DNA from: an uncultured Alphaproteobacteria bacterium
GTDB lineage: Bacteria; Pseudomonadota; Alphaproteobacteria; Rs-D84
Direction of reading: 5' to 3'
Assembly (NCBI GenBank): GCA_905234185.1
Contig: CAJOGC010000002.1
Location: forward strand, 39,949-103,948
DNA length: 64,000 bases
The notes beneath the pieces were generated by a model. It saw nothing but the letters and a program-made list of their open reading frames with translations. It searched no databases and had not been told where the DNA came from. Within the stretch, counting starts at the first letter, position 1. The number at the start of each line of letters is the position of its first letter. Shown here one piece after another: positions 36,336 through 46,149 of this stretch. Both the position numbers and the translations under genes were made by a program.

Positions 36336-37865
36336 CTAAAATTCGTATTTAAATCCGATATGCAAACCGAACGATTGCCATATGGCTTCTTTTAATGATT
36401 CCGTGATTACTTCGGTATGCGCCGGTGTTGTTTCAATTATTGGCAACCCGTTTTCATCAAGGACATATTGACCATTTTCATCAACCCAAAAAGCACTGTA
36501 TTGTGCGACATATAATTCGCCCCCGATTTTACCGACATGGAAATAGTTCGTATCGGCCTTGATTGCCAACTGTAAACGATTAGACAAACGCAAATCGTAT
36601 TCCATTTCCATTGTATATGTATATGCGCCGTTGGAACCTTCGTCCAGGAAACTTGGGTTCTGTTGCCAATCATCACGATTCGGCCAAATACCTTCGGATG
36701 AATATTTTGGTAACCCGACCTGGAAATAGAACCGCAGTTTATCTGATAATGTCATTTGTTTTTCAACTTCCAACCCCAGATAAAATCCAGACCACGTGGT
36801 ATTGTAAATATGGGTTGTTCCATCAATACGAATCGGTCCATCGCCACCAATAATAATACATTCGTTTGGTCCAACACCCCACGGTTTATCACCCATGGAT
36901 TCGGTGTACGGGGTCATTGAAATAACATCACCCAACTGATTAAATCCCGAACCCGGTGCCGCCGCAAGCTGGATATCTTCGGGGGACAAACAAACCTGGT
37001 ACCAATCAGACGGCGCAACTTGATCAATCGGCAAAGTATAATAATACCCCTGTTCATCGCCATAAACATAGTCGCCCCATTCCGACATCATAGGCACATA
37101 GACCCCTGGGTTCGGATATAAATGGTCCGACATTTTAAGGTTATGTTTGAATATTTCATATCCGATTGACGGCGACAATTTCCAACCACCAATATCCCAC
37201 ACATGGTGTGCCCCGATACCAAATTTAAAATGATTCGTCCGTCCAGACTGATTACCCATGGAAACAGTGAAAATACCATATGTCGGATCGGCCCAACTAT
37301 ATGGTTCCAGGTCATAATCCATAGATAATCCACCCGATGTCATATCGCCATATGTATAATCAGCATATGCAAACATGTCAAAATTGCGCAATGTGAAATT
37401 GTGCCGTGCGCCAACATTGACTTCATTGAAAATCATATCGTCCCATTCCAAAACAGAATTAACACCCGTTTTGAATTGGAAATCGGCAAAACGACGAGAA
37501 TATCCGGCATACACATTGGTTTTTGCGGTATTTTCCACCGGGAACCCGATACCATTTGCGGTAAATGTTCCGTTGGTCGCCCCGACATACCCCCCATTAT
37601 CAATCAAGACCGCCGAAGAATCGTATACAACCGGTGCTTTTGCGCGTGGTACCTGGTACGTATATGTATTTTGCCCGACAATTTGCTTCTGGCCCGATTT
37701 TCCGACATATTGTGAATAACCCATATTAGCATATTCGCCATATGCGGCACGATTTGCGGTTGTATTTGGCGCACTTTGATAATAAGACGGCACACCCTCG
37801 TTTGCTGCGAATGCCGCGAACGGTGCTAAAAATGCCGCTAAAATTGCGATTTCCCCTGTCTTCAT
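36336..37865 (-). CDS. Outer-membrane beta-barrel-like exported protein
   Basis: Signal peptide MKTGEIAILAAFLAPFAAFA; Tyr/Gly-rich barrel pattern ending FGLHIGFKYEF. Confidence 0.7.
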   Translation of the reverse strand: MKTGEIAILAAFLAPFAAFAANEGVPSYYQSAPNTTANRAAYGEYANMGYSQYVGKSGQKQIVGQNTYTYQVPRAKAPVVYDSSAVLIDNGGYVGATNGTFTANGIGFPVENTAKTNVYAGYSRRFADFQFKTGVNSVLEWDDMIFNEVNVGARHNFTLRNFDMFAYADYTYGDMTSGGLSMDYDLEPYSWADPTYGIFTVSMGNQSGRTNHFKFGIGAHHVWDIGGWKLSPSIGYEIFKHNLKMSDHLYPNPGVYVPMMSEWGDYVYGDEQGYYYTLPIDQVAPSDWYQVCLSPEDIQLAAAPGSGFNQLGDVISMTPYTESMGDKPWGVGPNECIIIGGDGPIRIDGTTHIYNTTWSGFYLGLEVEKQMTLSDKLRFYFQVGLPKYSSEGIWPNRDDWQQNPSFLDEGSNGAYTYTMEMEYDLRLSNRLQLAIKADTNYFHVGKIGGELYVAQYSAFWVDENGQYVLDENGLPIIETTPAHTEVITESLKEAIWQSFGLHIGFKYEF

Positions 37866-37882
37866 GCCATAACTTTTACAAC

Positions 37883-37891
37883 ATTATACCA
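37883..37891 (-). promoter_or_regulatory. Extended -10 TGGTATAAT
   Basis: ATTATACCA on plus strand, 18 nt before the minus-strand start at 37865. Confidence 0.5.
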
Positions 37892-37965
37892 TAAAATATA
37901 AACATAAGAAAGACTTTTCATTTATAACTTGCGAACAGATTTTGTCGCATTACAATGAACGGACC

Positions 37966-39021
37966 ATGATAATTCCGCATAACATCTATATCCATGTCCC
38001 GTTTTGTATGTCAAAATGCAACTATTGCGCATTTTTTAGCCGCGCGTGCGCCGCACCCGATTGGCGGGCGTATACCGATGGAATTTTATCTGAAATTGAT
38101 TATTGGGCGAATAAATTGGGCAAAATAGACGTTCCAACGATATTTTTTGGCGGTGGAACACCTTCGTTGATGCCAACAAATTATTTTGCAGAAATTATGA
38201 CACGAATACACAACAGATTTAATGTTGCACCAAATACCGAAATTACATTGGAATCAAACCCGGGAACATTGGACGCAACGCGCTTGGATGAATTTCTTGC
38301 CACTGGGGTTAATCGTCTGTCTATTGGTGTTCAGTCACTAAATGATGATGAATTGCGGTTTCTTGGGCGGCGCCATAATGTTGCAGACGCGATGCAATTA
38401 ATCGACGCGGCACAATCGCGCGGCATTCGTGTATCCGCTGATTTTATATATGGATTACCGGGTCACACTGCGAAAACAGTTGAACAACTTTGTCGCGATA
38501 TAAATAAAATCGGGTTGACCCACTGTTCAATGTATGAATTGACGATTGAACCAACAACACCATTCGGTAAAATGAATTTAAAAATGCCGTCAAATAACGA
38601 AATGGCTGAAATGTATAATACGATTGGGGACACACTTGCCTTGCCACGATATGAAGTATCAAATTACGCCATTCCCGGCAATGAATGCCGTCATAATCAA
38701 AATGTGTGGGACGGTGGTGCCTATATAGGAATTGGCCGTGGTGCAGCGGGGCGCGTGTTTATCGATGGGGTTTGGTATGAACAGTTGGGGGCGAAAAAGC
38801 GATTTGAACCAATGAAACCGAACGAACGCGCCGTGGAAAAAATAATTACGGGCCTGCGAACAACACGTGGATTATTGCTTGCACCCGACATAAAAAATGC
38901 GCTAAATATAGAATACATAAATCAACACCCCGAACTGTTAAAAATTGTGAACGATTGTATTCGCACAACAAACGCGGGAATGTTGGTTTTAGACGACATA
39001 CTATTGAACGCTGTTAAATAG
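37966..39021 (+). CDS. hemW: HemW-like radical SAM protein
   Basis: NIYIHVPFCMSKCNYCAFFS; IFFGGGTPSLM; NRLSIGVQSLNDDELRFLGRRH; ATG at 37966 preferred over upstream TTG 37942. Confidence 0.88.
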   Translation: MIIPHNIYIHVPFCMSKCNYCAFFSRACAAPDWRAYTDGILSEIDYWANKLGKIDVPTIFFGGGTPSLMPTNYFAEIMTRIHNRFNVAPNTEITLESNPGTLDATRLDEFLATGVNRLSIGVQSLNDDELRFLGRRHNVADAMQLIDAAQSRGIRVSADFIYGLPGHTAKTVEQLCRDINKIGLTHCSMYELTIEPTTPFGKMNLKMPSNNEMAEMYNTIGDTLALPRYEVSNYAIPGNECRHNQNVWDGGAYIGIGRGAAGRVFIDGVWYEQLGAKKRFEPMKPNERAVEKIITGLRTTRGLLLAPDIKNALNIEYINQHPELLKIVNDCIRTTNAGMLVLDDILLNAVK

Positions 39022-39029
39022 GAATAAAA

Positions 39030-41018
39030 ATGGAACACAGGTTTTTCAACTTAATTGGCATTATGGCCGTTATGGTCACGATGTTTTGTGCATACTTTAT
39101 ATCAAAGGGGAAATACATGGATGCTGGAATAAAAATTGAAAATATGGATTTATCGATTAATCCGGGTGATGATTTTTACGAATACGCAACGCGTGGTTGG
39201 GCAATAAAAAATCCGATTCCGGACGACTATACCCGCTATGGTGCATTTGATGTATTGCGCAACACAAACCTGGAACGTGTACGTGAAATAGCGGAACACG
39301 ATGACGGTAAAATCGGTAAACTTTATCATATTGCTATGAATGCGGATAAATTGAACGCGGATAAAACGACACCTGTTAACCAATATTTAGCAGATATTGA
39401 TGCATTAAAATCCCCGGCGGATTTACCGGCTTATTTGGGTAAAATGCACGCATTTGCATCGGCTTTTTGGGGCGACGGCGTTGGAATCGACGAAATGGAC
39501 AGCGAACATTATCTTTACAATATTGGCCAGGGTGGACTTGGGCTGTCACGCGATTACTATTTTGACCGGGACGAAAAATCCGTCAAGACCCGCGCTGAAT
39601 ATAAAAAGTTTATATCAAAACAAATGAAAAACTTTGGTATCGCGGTTGATGCGGAAAAACTTTATAAATTAGAAGAACGCATGGCGAAATCGTTCTATCC
39701 AAAGGAAAAATTGCGCGATCCACACGCGAACTATCACAAAATGACATTGGACGCGGTTCGTGAAAAGTTCCCGAATTTTGATTGGGACGCATATCTGACT
39801 GCGCGTGGCGCCACGGCGGCGGAAAACATAAATATTAATCAACCCGAAGCAATTGCGGAATCCATTGCGATTATGAACGACACCGACTTTGACCTGATTA
39901 AAACATATTTGAAATATCGCATAGTCAGCGCGTCTGATTCATTACTGGACGACACAACATATGACATAACATTTGATTTCTATAATCGTTTTATGGCGGG
40001 TCAAATCGAGAAAAAGCCACGTTGGAAACGCGCGGTCGCCATGCTGGACGGATCACTTGGCGAAGAAATCGGACACCTGTATGTAAAGAAATATTTTTCC
40101 GCGGCGGCAAAATCACGCATGGAAAAGTTGGTCAAAAACTTGCAACACGCATTGGGAATTCGCATTGAAAACCTTGAATGGATGGGCGCGGATACCAAGG
40201 AACGTGCACTGGAAAAATTATCGACTTTCCGCGCAAAAATCGGATATCCAGACAAATGGCGCGACTATTCTAAATTACATATCGATGAAAACGCATCGCT
40301 GTGGGAAAACATGGTAAATGTTTCGCGGTTCGAAGATGCTTTTTGGTTGGAAAAAATCGGCAAAGCAAAAGACCCAACACTGTGGTACATGAACGCACAC
40401 GAAGTTAATGCATACTATGACCCATCATCGAACGAGATTTGTTTCCCAGCGGGCATATTGCAATATCCATTCTTTGATATGGCGGCGGACGATGCATTTA
40501 ATTATGGCGCAATCGGTGCCGTCATTGGCCATGAAATGACACACGGTTTTGATGACCAGGGACGACAGTTTGATGCACACGGCAACCTGCGCGATTGGTG
40601 GACTAAATCGGACGCCGAACAATTTGTTGCACGCGCAAATGTGTTGCGAAAATTCTTTGATAAAATAGAAATCGCCCCGGGCATCCATGCAAACGGCGAA
40701 TTCACACTGGGCGAAAATTTGGCGGACTATGGTGGTGTAACGGTTGCATATACCGCATATAAAAATTTTGGCACACCGTCGAATACGGCATTGAATTTAA
40801 CACCGGATATGCGGTTCTTTATCGCGTACGCGGGCGTTTGGGCGGGCAATATTCGTGACGATGAAAAATTGCGTTTAACAAAAATGGACGAACATTCGCT
40901 GGGGCGCAATCGTGTGAACGGCATTTTACCCCAGATTCCAGCCTGGTACGATGCGTTCGGCATTACCCAGGACGACAAAATGTATTTATCACCGGACGAA
41001 CGGGTCCGAATTTGGTAA
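39030..41018 (+). CDS. M13 family (neprilysin/PepO-like) metallopeptidase
   Basis: GAVIGHEMTHGFDDQGRQFDAHGNLRDWW; ENLADYGGV; N-terminal membrane segment. Confidence 0.93.
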   Translation: MEHRFFNLIGIMAVMVTMFCAYFISKGKYMDAGIKIENMDLSINPGDDFYEYATRGWAIKNPIPDDYTRYGAFDVLRNTNLERVREIAEHDDGKIGKLYHIAMNADKLNADKTTPVNQYLADIDALKSPADLPAYLGKMHAFASAFWGDGVGIDEMDSEHYLYNIGQGGLGLSRDYYFDRDEKSVKTRAEYKKFISKQMKNFGIAVDAEKLYKLEERMAKSFYPKEKLRDPHANYHKMTLDAVREKFPNFDWDAYLTARGATAAENININQPEAIAESIAIMNDTDFDLIKTYLKYRIVSASDSLLDDTTYDITFDFYNRFMAGQIEKKPRWKRAVAMLDGSLGEEIGHLYVKKYFSAAAKSRMEKLVKNLQHALGIRIENLEWMGADTKERALEKLSTFRAKIGYPDKWRDYSKLHIDENASLWENMVNVSRFEDAFWLEKIGKAKDPTLWYMNAHEVNAYYDPSSNEICFPAGILQYPFFDMAADDAFNYGAIGAVIGHEMTHGFDDQGRQFDAHGNLRDWWTKSDAEQFVARANVLRKFFDKIEIAPGIHANGEFTLGENLADYGGVTVAYTAYKNFGTPSNTALNLTPDMRFFIAYAGVWAGNIRDDEKLRLTKMDEHSLGRNRVNGILPQIPAWYDAFGITQDDKMYLSPDERVRIW

Positions 41019-41030
41019 CAAGTTCAAAAT

Positions 41031-41083
41031 AAAAAATCCCCTTCTTTTGAAGAAAGGGTGGCGTGAATACGCCGGAATAGTTG
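41031..41083. repeat. Second copy of the REP-like element
   Basis: AAAATCCCCTTCttttGAAGAAAGGGTGGCGTGAATACGCCGGAATAGT. Confidence 0.45.
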
Positions 41084-42238
41084 TCAATATGTTGCGTGCC
41101 AGATGTTTGTTCCATCTGAAAAGTTTAATTGTCCGCGCCCCGTTTCCACCCCAACATAACATACTGTGTTATTATACATAACATTAAACGACGGTGCGGT
41201 TATTCGATCGCGATACAGATTGAACGAAACCCCATTACCAACATGAAACTTTGTTATCCCCGCCGTGCAAAGTGGCAAACATGAACCATTATGATTACCA
41301 TACCCCGCATCGCATTGCCATTTGGCATAAAGTGTTTTGTTACCGGTCGCGGATGCGGCAATACTTTTTGTCGTTGTACAATTGGTGGTTAAATTACTGT
41401 CATCGCACCAGGCAACAAATGTTCCATGCGGGTGCGTTAGATTATTTGCAACCATTGCACCAACAACATCGTGAATATAGTTGGCCGGAAAGGGGCCAAC
41501 ATCGGGTCCTGCAACAAACGCACCGGTGCCACTGCCGTTGGTTTTAAATGTTCCGGTTACTGTATCATAAAAACCCAACACATTATCTGAATTGCGTCGC
41601 ACGGGAATAAAGTTACCAACCAAAACGCCGGCTTTATAAAATCGCGTTGTGCCAATTGATACAGGTTGGTCAATGCCATACATGTTCCCGGTTCGATTAT
41701 CTAAAAACATTTTTAAATTAACCAAATTGTTATCGGGTCCTGATATTACCGAGGAAACATCGTAATGTTGTGTTGAACCGTTATATTCTAAATAATTAGT
41801 GATTTTATGTTCGGTGGCATTATAGTATACATTATAAGATATCAATGTGTTCGTCGGTAACTTAATCTTACTACTGACATCCCTAGAATTCCCAGCCCCC
41901 GTTGCAACAAAATTACGAAGTTGCCCGACATTGGTAAGTTCTATGTTAAATGCAACTTCATTATTTTTACAAAAACTGCCGATAATTACTTTTCTGACTG
42001 TGGCAGGATTAATAAAATTACCGGACACAATAAAATCATACGCCAATTCAAACTGAATACCCGTATCAATATATTCGACCCCGGTGGAAGTAAGGTATGA
42101 AAGTTCCGTATATTCTGTTGTTCCGCCATTTGTGTTTAATGTAATTGAATATGTTTCGCACGAACCGTTTTCATCAGGACACGCAAACGCTGCGAACGGT
42201 AAAAACAAAGCCATTAAAAATATCGCAAACTTGCGCAA
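41084..42238 (-). CDS. Secreted surface protein: LamG-like segment within InlB/Listeria-Bacteroides-like repeat
   Basis: Signal peptide RKFAIFLMALFLPFAAFA; ITLNTNGGTTEYTELSYLTSTGVEYIDTG...FVAWCDDSNLT...NKTLYAKWQCDAGY. TTG start at 42238. Confidence 0.65.
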   Translation of the reverse strand: MRKFAIFLMALFLPFAAFACPDENGSCETYSITLNTNGGTTEYTELSYLTSTGVEYIDTGIQFELAYDFIVSGNFINPATVRKVIIGSFCKNNEVAFNIELTNVGQLRNFVATGAGNSRDVSSKIKLPTNTLISYNVYYNATEHKITNYLEYNGSTQHYDVSSVISGPDNNLVNLKMFLDNRTGNMYGIDQPVSIGTTRFYKAGVLVGNFIPVRRNSDNVLGFYDTVTGTFKTNGSGTGAFVAGPDVGPFPANYIHDVVGAMVANNLTHPHGTFVAWCDDSNLTTNCTTTKSIAASATGNKTLYAKWQCDAGYGNHNGSCLPLCTAGITKFHVGNGVSFNLYRDRITAPSFNVMYNNTVCYVGVETGRGQLNFSDGTNIWHATY

Positions 42239-42280
42239 TTGTTCCCCCCGGTTTTTCCTTTCTGTAACGACAAATAAAAA

Positions 42281-42376
42281 CCGTCAAACATTATGACGGT
42301 CAGGAGGTTCGAAACAATTACGTGGAATTGTGCGATTTATTCATATATATCATCGCCCACCTGACCCAATGTCAGG
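42281..42376 (-). promoter_or_regulatory. Attenuator-like 5' leader of the 41084..42238 gene
   Basis: CCGTCA/TGACGG hairpin followed by TTTTTATTT on minus strand (42281-42299); overlapping CCTCCTGACC (42298-42307) complements GGTCAGGTGG (42357-42366) at 9/10, which can instead pair with CCTGAC (42371-42376). Confidence 0.45.
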
Positions 42377-42396
42377 TTCTTTTATCGTCGATACTA

Positions 42397-42485
42397 AAAA
42401 CGGCGCAACCGCGCCATTTGATTGTATTCCGACGCCACGTAAACGGGTTTCGATACCCCATCATGGCAACCCGCCATGACATAAC
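42397..42485 (-). ncRNA. Candidate small RNA
   Basis: Minus-strand series TCATGGCgggttGCCATGA, GGGTatcgaaACCC, GGCGCggttGCGCC + GTTTTT; upstream TTGCGC-16-TATAAA promoter-like pair; no ORF. Confidence 0.4.
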
Positions 42486-42534
42486 AATTTTATAAAAAAT
42501 ATTGTCGTTCGCGCAAGGAAAAAATATTATAAAC

Positions 42535-42575
42535 AAAAAAAAGACCACCGGGCGATTACTCGACCCGGCGGTGCT
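42535..42575 (-). terminator. Intrinsic terminator
   Basis: ACCGCCGGGTCGAGTAATCGCCCGGTGGTCTTTTTTTT on minus strand. Confidence 0.75.
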
Positions 42576-42645
42576 CCCTTCCTTTCCGTAACCGGAAAAC
42601 TGATATTGCCCCGAAAACCACCGCGAACACACGCGGACGGGCAAA

Positions 42646-42981
42646 TTATGCGGCCTTGGCAACGTCTGATTCGACCGATGGATCGTACGAATCAAGAATC
42701 TTTTTTGCCTCGGCAAAGACCATAGATTTCACACGCAGTGCCAAATCTTTGGTTTCCAAACTTTCTGCGGCCACTTCAAAATCGTCGGTCCGAATTTGTA
42801 ATGACACATATGCACCGACCAATGATGGACGGGCCAAATCCTCTATTGAACGTGGTGAATTATTTTTGCCAATCTGCAATTCATCGGCCAGCGATATGAT
42901 TTGACGATCGGCGTTAACCCAAACAGTTGTTGTTAAAACCTTGTTCAATGCAATCATGATTTCTTTTATGTTTTTTGACAT
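42646..42981 (-). CDS. Hypothetical protein (111 aa)
   Basis: ORF with start at 42981 and downstream terminator. Confidence 0.6.
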   Translation of the reverse strand: MSKNIKEIMIALNKVLTTTVWVNADRQIISLADELQIGKNNSPRSIEDLARPSLVGAYVSLQIRTDDFEVAAESLETKDLALRVKSMVFAEAKKILDSYDPSVESDVAKAA

Positions 42982-43241
42982 GCGCGTGTCCCCCCTGTTT
43001 TTTTGCGTTGTTAAAGTAAAATTGAATCCGCTTTGTATTTACATGATGTATTTACAAAATTCGTTTTCAATTTCACCCGTCGTTTTTGTTTTTTGCAGAA
43101 ATCCGGCTTTTTGGCGGTTTTCTGGGCCTTTTGAAGTTTCCTTCCTTGTCTATACATGCATCATAGAACAAAAACGAATCGGTCGTCAAGCATAAAATTA
43201 AATTATTTTTATTTTATTTATAATTATTTCAATATTACAGT

Positions 43242-43262
43242 AAATCCCATAAAATCCCATAG
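43242..43262. promoter_or_regulatory. Candidate MraZ operator
   Basis: Two TGGGA repeats on minus strand, 10-bp period (AAATCCCATAAAATCCCATAG). Confidence 0.55.
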
Positions 43263-43280
43263 CATTATTATAAATTGTCA

Positions 43281-43309
43281 TTGACAACCAAAAATCCGTG
43301 TGCTAACTT
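43281..43309 (+). promoter_or_regulatory. Promoter of mraZ
   Basis: TTGACA-17-TAACTT. Confidence 0.6.
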
Positions 43310-43362
43310 TCTCTCACGAAGTCCGAAAAGTCGGCACAAAAATCAAGAAAGCAAGGGACGAC

Positions 43363-43809
43363 ATGTCATTGTTTCTCTCATCTTATGAAAATCGTTTGGA
43401 TACCAAGGGACGTATTTCCGTGCCGGCGTCATTTCGGGCTTCGTTATCATCTGAACAATTCGCGGGCGTCGTTTTATACCGTTCTTTCACCAATAATTGT
43501 ATCGAGGGGCTAACCATGTCCCGCATGGAAACGCTTGCCGCTGCAACCGATAAAATGGGCGTTTTTGACGGCACATTGGACGATTTATCCGCAATGTTAT
43601 TCGCGGACGCGCGTCCATTGTCGTTTGACGTGACGGGTCGCATTATGATTCCGGCGGATTTACTGGCGCACGCGGGAATCACCGACCGCGCCATTTTCGT
43701 TGGTCGCGGAAACAGTTTTCAGATTTGGAACCCCGACGCATTTCATCGAGCCCAGGATGCCGCTCTTTCCCGTCTGCGCACCGCACGCCCGGATTTCAAG
43801 ATTGGATAA
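43363..43809 (+). CDS. mraZ: Transcriptional regulator MraZ
   Basis: MSLFLSSYENRLDTKGRISVPASFRASL; GRIMIPADLLAHAGITDRAIFVGRGNSFQIW. Confidence 0.92.
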   Translation: MSLFLSSYENRLDTKGRISVPASFRASLSSEQFAGVVLYRSFTNNCIEGLTMSRMETLAAATDKMGVFDGTLDDLSAMLFADARPLSFDVTGRIMIPADLLAHAGITDRAIFVGRGNSFQIWNPDAFHRAQDAALSRLRTARPDFKIG

Positions 43810-43837
43810 GTTTCTTGTGTTTGTTTTGTTGTCCAAA

Positions 43838-43863
43838 AAAACCGCCCAAACGGGCGGTTTTAA
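43838..43863. terminator. Terminator between convergent genes
   Basis: AAAACCGCCCAAACGGGCGGTTTT. Confidence 0.85.
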
Positions 43864-43880
43864 TTGTTTGTGATCTGATT

Positions 43881-45971
43881 CTAACTGCCAGATGTCGACC
43901 CGATAGTGCCATCATACACGTCGCTGGCCCATGTTGCCATTTCTGCCGGCGTCGGTTGCGATGCGACATTACCATTAACCGACATGCATGTTGTAATTAC
44001 CCCCTTGCACGCGTTAACCGGAATATTTTTATTTGTCGCATTGTCATAACCATTAGAACTCAGACACGATGTCACATCCGATATACAATTTTCCGCATAA
44101 TTTGCCAAAAGCGTATCCTGGGCCGCCTTTATCTGGACCATTGTGCGATACAAATATTCGGAAATAACATTGTTATCTGGTTTGTACTTACCGTTTTTAT
44201 CGTATGTATAATTCTGGCACTTATTCAGAACCGACATACACATACCATAATTCTTGCCATCAGAATCGTTATGGTACCCTATCTTGAATTGCAAGAACTT
44301 TGACATATTCGTATCGGATTCCGTTGGATTACCGCTTACCGTATCATTGATATATTGGGATAAGTCACCATCCGTCTCGTCATCATAATCCCATGCATAA
44401 GACGAACACGCACTATCAGTGCACCAGGTTTTATACAAACCGGTCTTGAACATACCCGCTGCGGCCGCGGCATCTGTCAATGGCTTACCCGGTAATGAAC
44501 CGACAACAATCTGACCATTTACGATATATTTGCCCGATGGGTCAAGGCAGTTTTCATAATCAGCACCACAAACATAATCGTCCTGCATACAGGAATCCAG
44601 TGCGCTGACACAACCACGCAAATCATACTGATTCTTTTGCTGTGCAACCATTAAACGCGCCTTTTGCAAAACAGTCTTGGCATTACGAACCGTTGATGTC
44701 ATTTGGGTATTTGCGTCCGACAAGCTACGTTCATATGCGATACATTGTTTATCTATTTCCAAATCATAGGAATTCGTAATAACAGATGGGTCAACACCCT
44801 GGGCCGAACAAGAGTTTAACACGCTGGCCTTGCAACGTGAAACGGCTGTTTTATACAATGTTTCGCCACGTTGATTGCTTATTGACGATGTATTAGATGT
44901 TGTTCCGAACAATCCGGACAGATCGAATCCTGTACTTGAAATTGTGAAATCCAACAGATTTGATAAATCAAACGACAAAGAAGAATCCGACGCTGTTGAC
45001 GCCGTTCCACCCCGAACATCAACAATCATGTCACGGATTTTATCCAAATTCGATTTTATCTGGCTGTTATCGGTTTTGGATTTCATTGTTTCTTCGGCTT
45101 CGGTCTCGCTGAATAACGTTGTGATTTCGTCACCGGTCAAACCAATATATTGTATTTTCTGTGCAACATCCTGCAATTCTTCGGTTGCAGTTTTAAGTGC
45201 TATTTCGGTTTTTTCATAATTTTTAAGATTCTTGCTGCACGAACAGCGTCCCTGGTTATCATCCAGAACATTACAGAAATTATCCATACACGCGGTATAT
45301 TGCGCCTTGCAATAATCGGTCAATTCCGCCAATTGGTCCATTTCATTGGTACTTGTGGCGGAAACACTTGATTCCCCGGTTGTCATTGTTGTCGATGCCA
45401 CACGAATCGTCGGAACACGAGCCGCTGTCGCAGACGAACGAACACCAACACGTGATCCTGTGACGGGAATAGTTGTAGATCCAGATGTCGATGTTATCGA
45501 TGTCGTCATTGTCCCAACTGTATCCAATGTTCCGGCACGCGCAGTATTCGCATTAGACCCACTTGCCACGCGACGGGCGGACACACCCGACGTTGTATTA
45601 TTGGTCATTGCACGCGACACAGTTCCACGTGTTGCCGTGGTGCGCGTTGGCGTTGCCGTGGCACGCGATGTCGTTGTACGCGCCGCAACCACACGAGAAT
45701 TAGCATCCGTTGCCCGGCGGGTATTAATATTTGTTGTCGCCACGCCCGCACGCGAACCATTTCTTGACGCCGTAATGCGCGGGCTTGTTTTTGCCGTAAC
45801 GACCGGTTTTGTTTCTTCATCAACATCAATCACAACATCATCGACAACCGCATCATTATCGGCGTATTCCGCATCAGAATATTCCATCGCATCCGTATAA
45901 TAAAACGGCGCAACCTCTGCAAATGCGGGCAATGCCAGCAGGCCACCAAGCACAAAAACAAGTCTTTTCAT
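43881..45971 (-). CDS. Exported Thr/Arg/Ser-rich, Cys-containing hypothetical protein
   Basis: Signal peptide MKRLVFVLGGLLALPAFA; low-complexity 60-200; CKAQYTACMDNFCNVLDDNQGRCSCSKNL. Confidence 0.7.
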   Translation of the reverse strand: MKRLVFVLGGLLALPAFAEVAPFYYTDAMEYSDAEYADNDAVVDDVVIDVDEETKPVVTAKTSPRITASRNGSRAGVATTNINTRRATDANSRVVAARTTTSRATATPTRTTATRGTVSRAMTNNTTSGVSARRVASGSNANTARAGTLDTVGTMTTSITSTSGSTTIPVTGSRVGVRSSATAARVPTIRVASTTMTTGESSVSATSTNEMDQLAELTDYCKAQYTACMDNFCNVLDDNQGRCSCSKNLKNYEKTEIALKTATEELQDVAQKIQYIGLTGDEITTLFSETEAEETMKSKTDNSQIKSNLDKIRDMIVDVRGGTASTASDSSLSFDLSNLLDFTISSTGFDLSGLFGTTSNTSSISNQRGETLYKTAVSRCKASVLNSCSAQGVDPSVITNSYDLEIDKQCIAYERSLSDANTQMTSTVRNAKTVLQKARLMVAQQKNQYDLRGCVSALDSCMQDDYVCGADYENCLDPSGKYIVNGQIVVGSLPGKPLTDAAAAAGMFKTGLYKTWCTDSACSSYAWDYDDETDGDLSQYINDTVSGNPTESDTNMSKFLQFKIGYHNDSDGKNYGMCMSVLNKCQNYTYDKNGKYKPDNNVISEYLYRTMVQIKAAQDTLLANYAENCISDVTSCLSSNGYDNATNKNIPVNACKGVITTCMSVNGNVASQPTPAEMATWASDVYDGTIGSTSGS

Positions 45972-46149
45972 TGTGAAACCTTCCCTTCTATTATTTCACA
46001 TTTTATCATACACACACCATTTGGACAAGCAAAAAACTATAAATAATTTATGATATTCACGAACCTTTTCCCAAACAACCAAATACCGCTATGAAAAACC
46101 TTGTTTTACGCGCCAAACAGATTTATAATCTGGCAAAAAGGGGCGTTTA

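Noticed and set aside
37942-37965. TTG-initiated extension of the hemW-like ORF
   Set aside because: ATG at 37966 fits the conserved HemW N-terminus (IPHNIYIHVPF).
45346-45900. 184-aa plus-strand ORF
   Set aside because: Antisense to the low-complexity segment of the 43881..45971 gene; open only because of biased composition.
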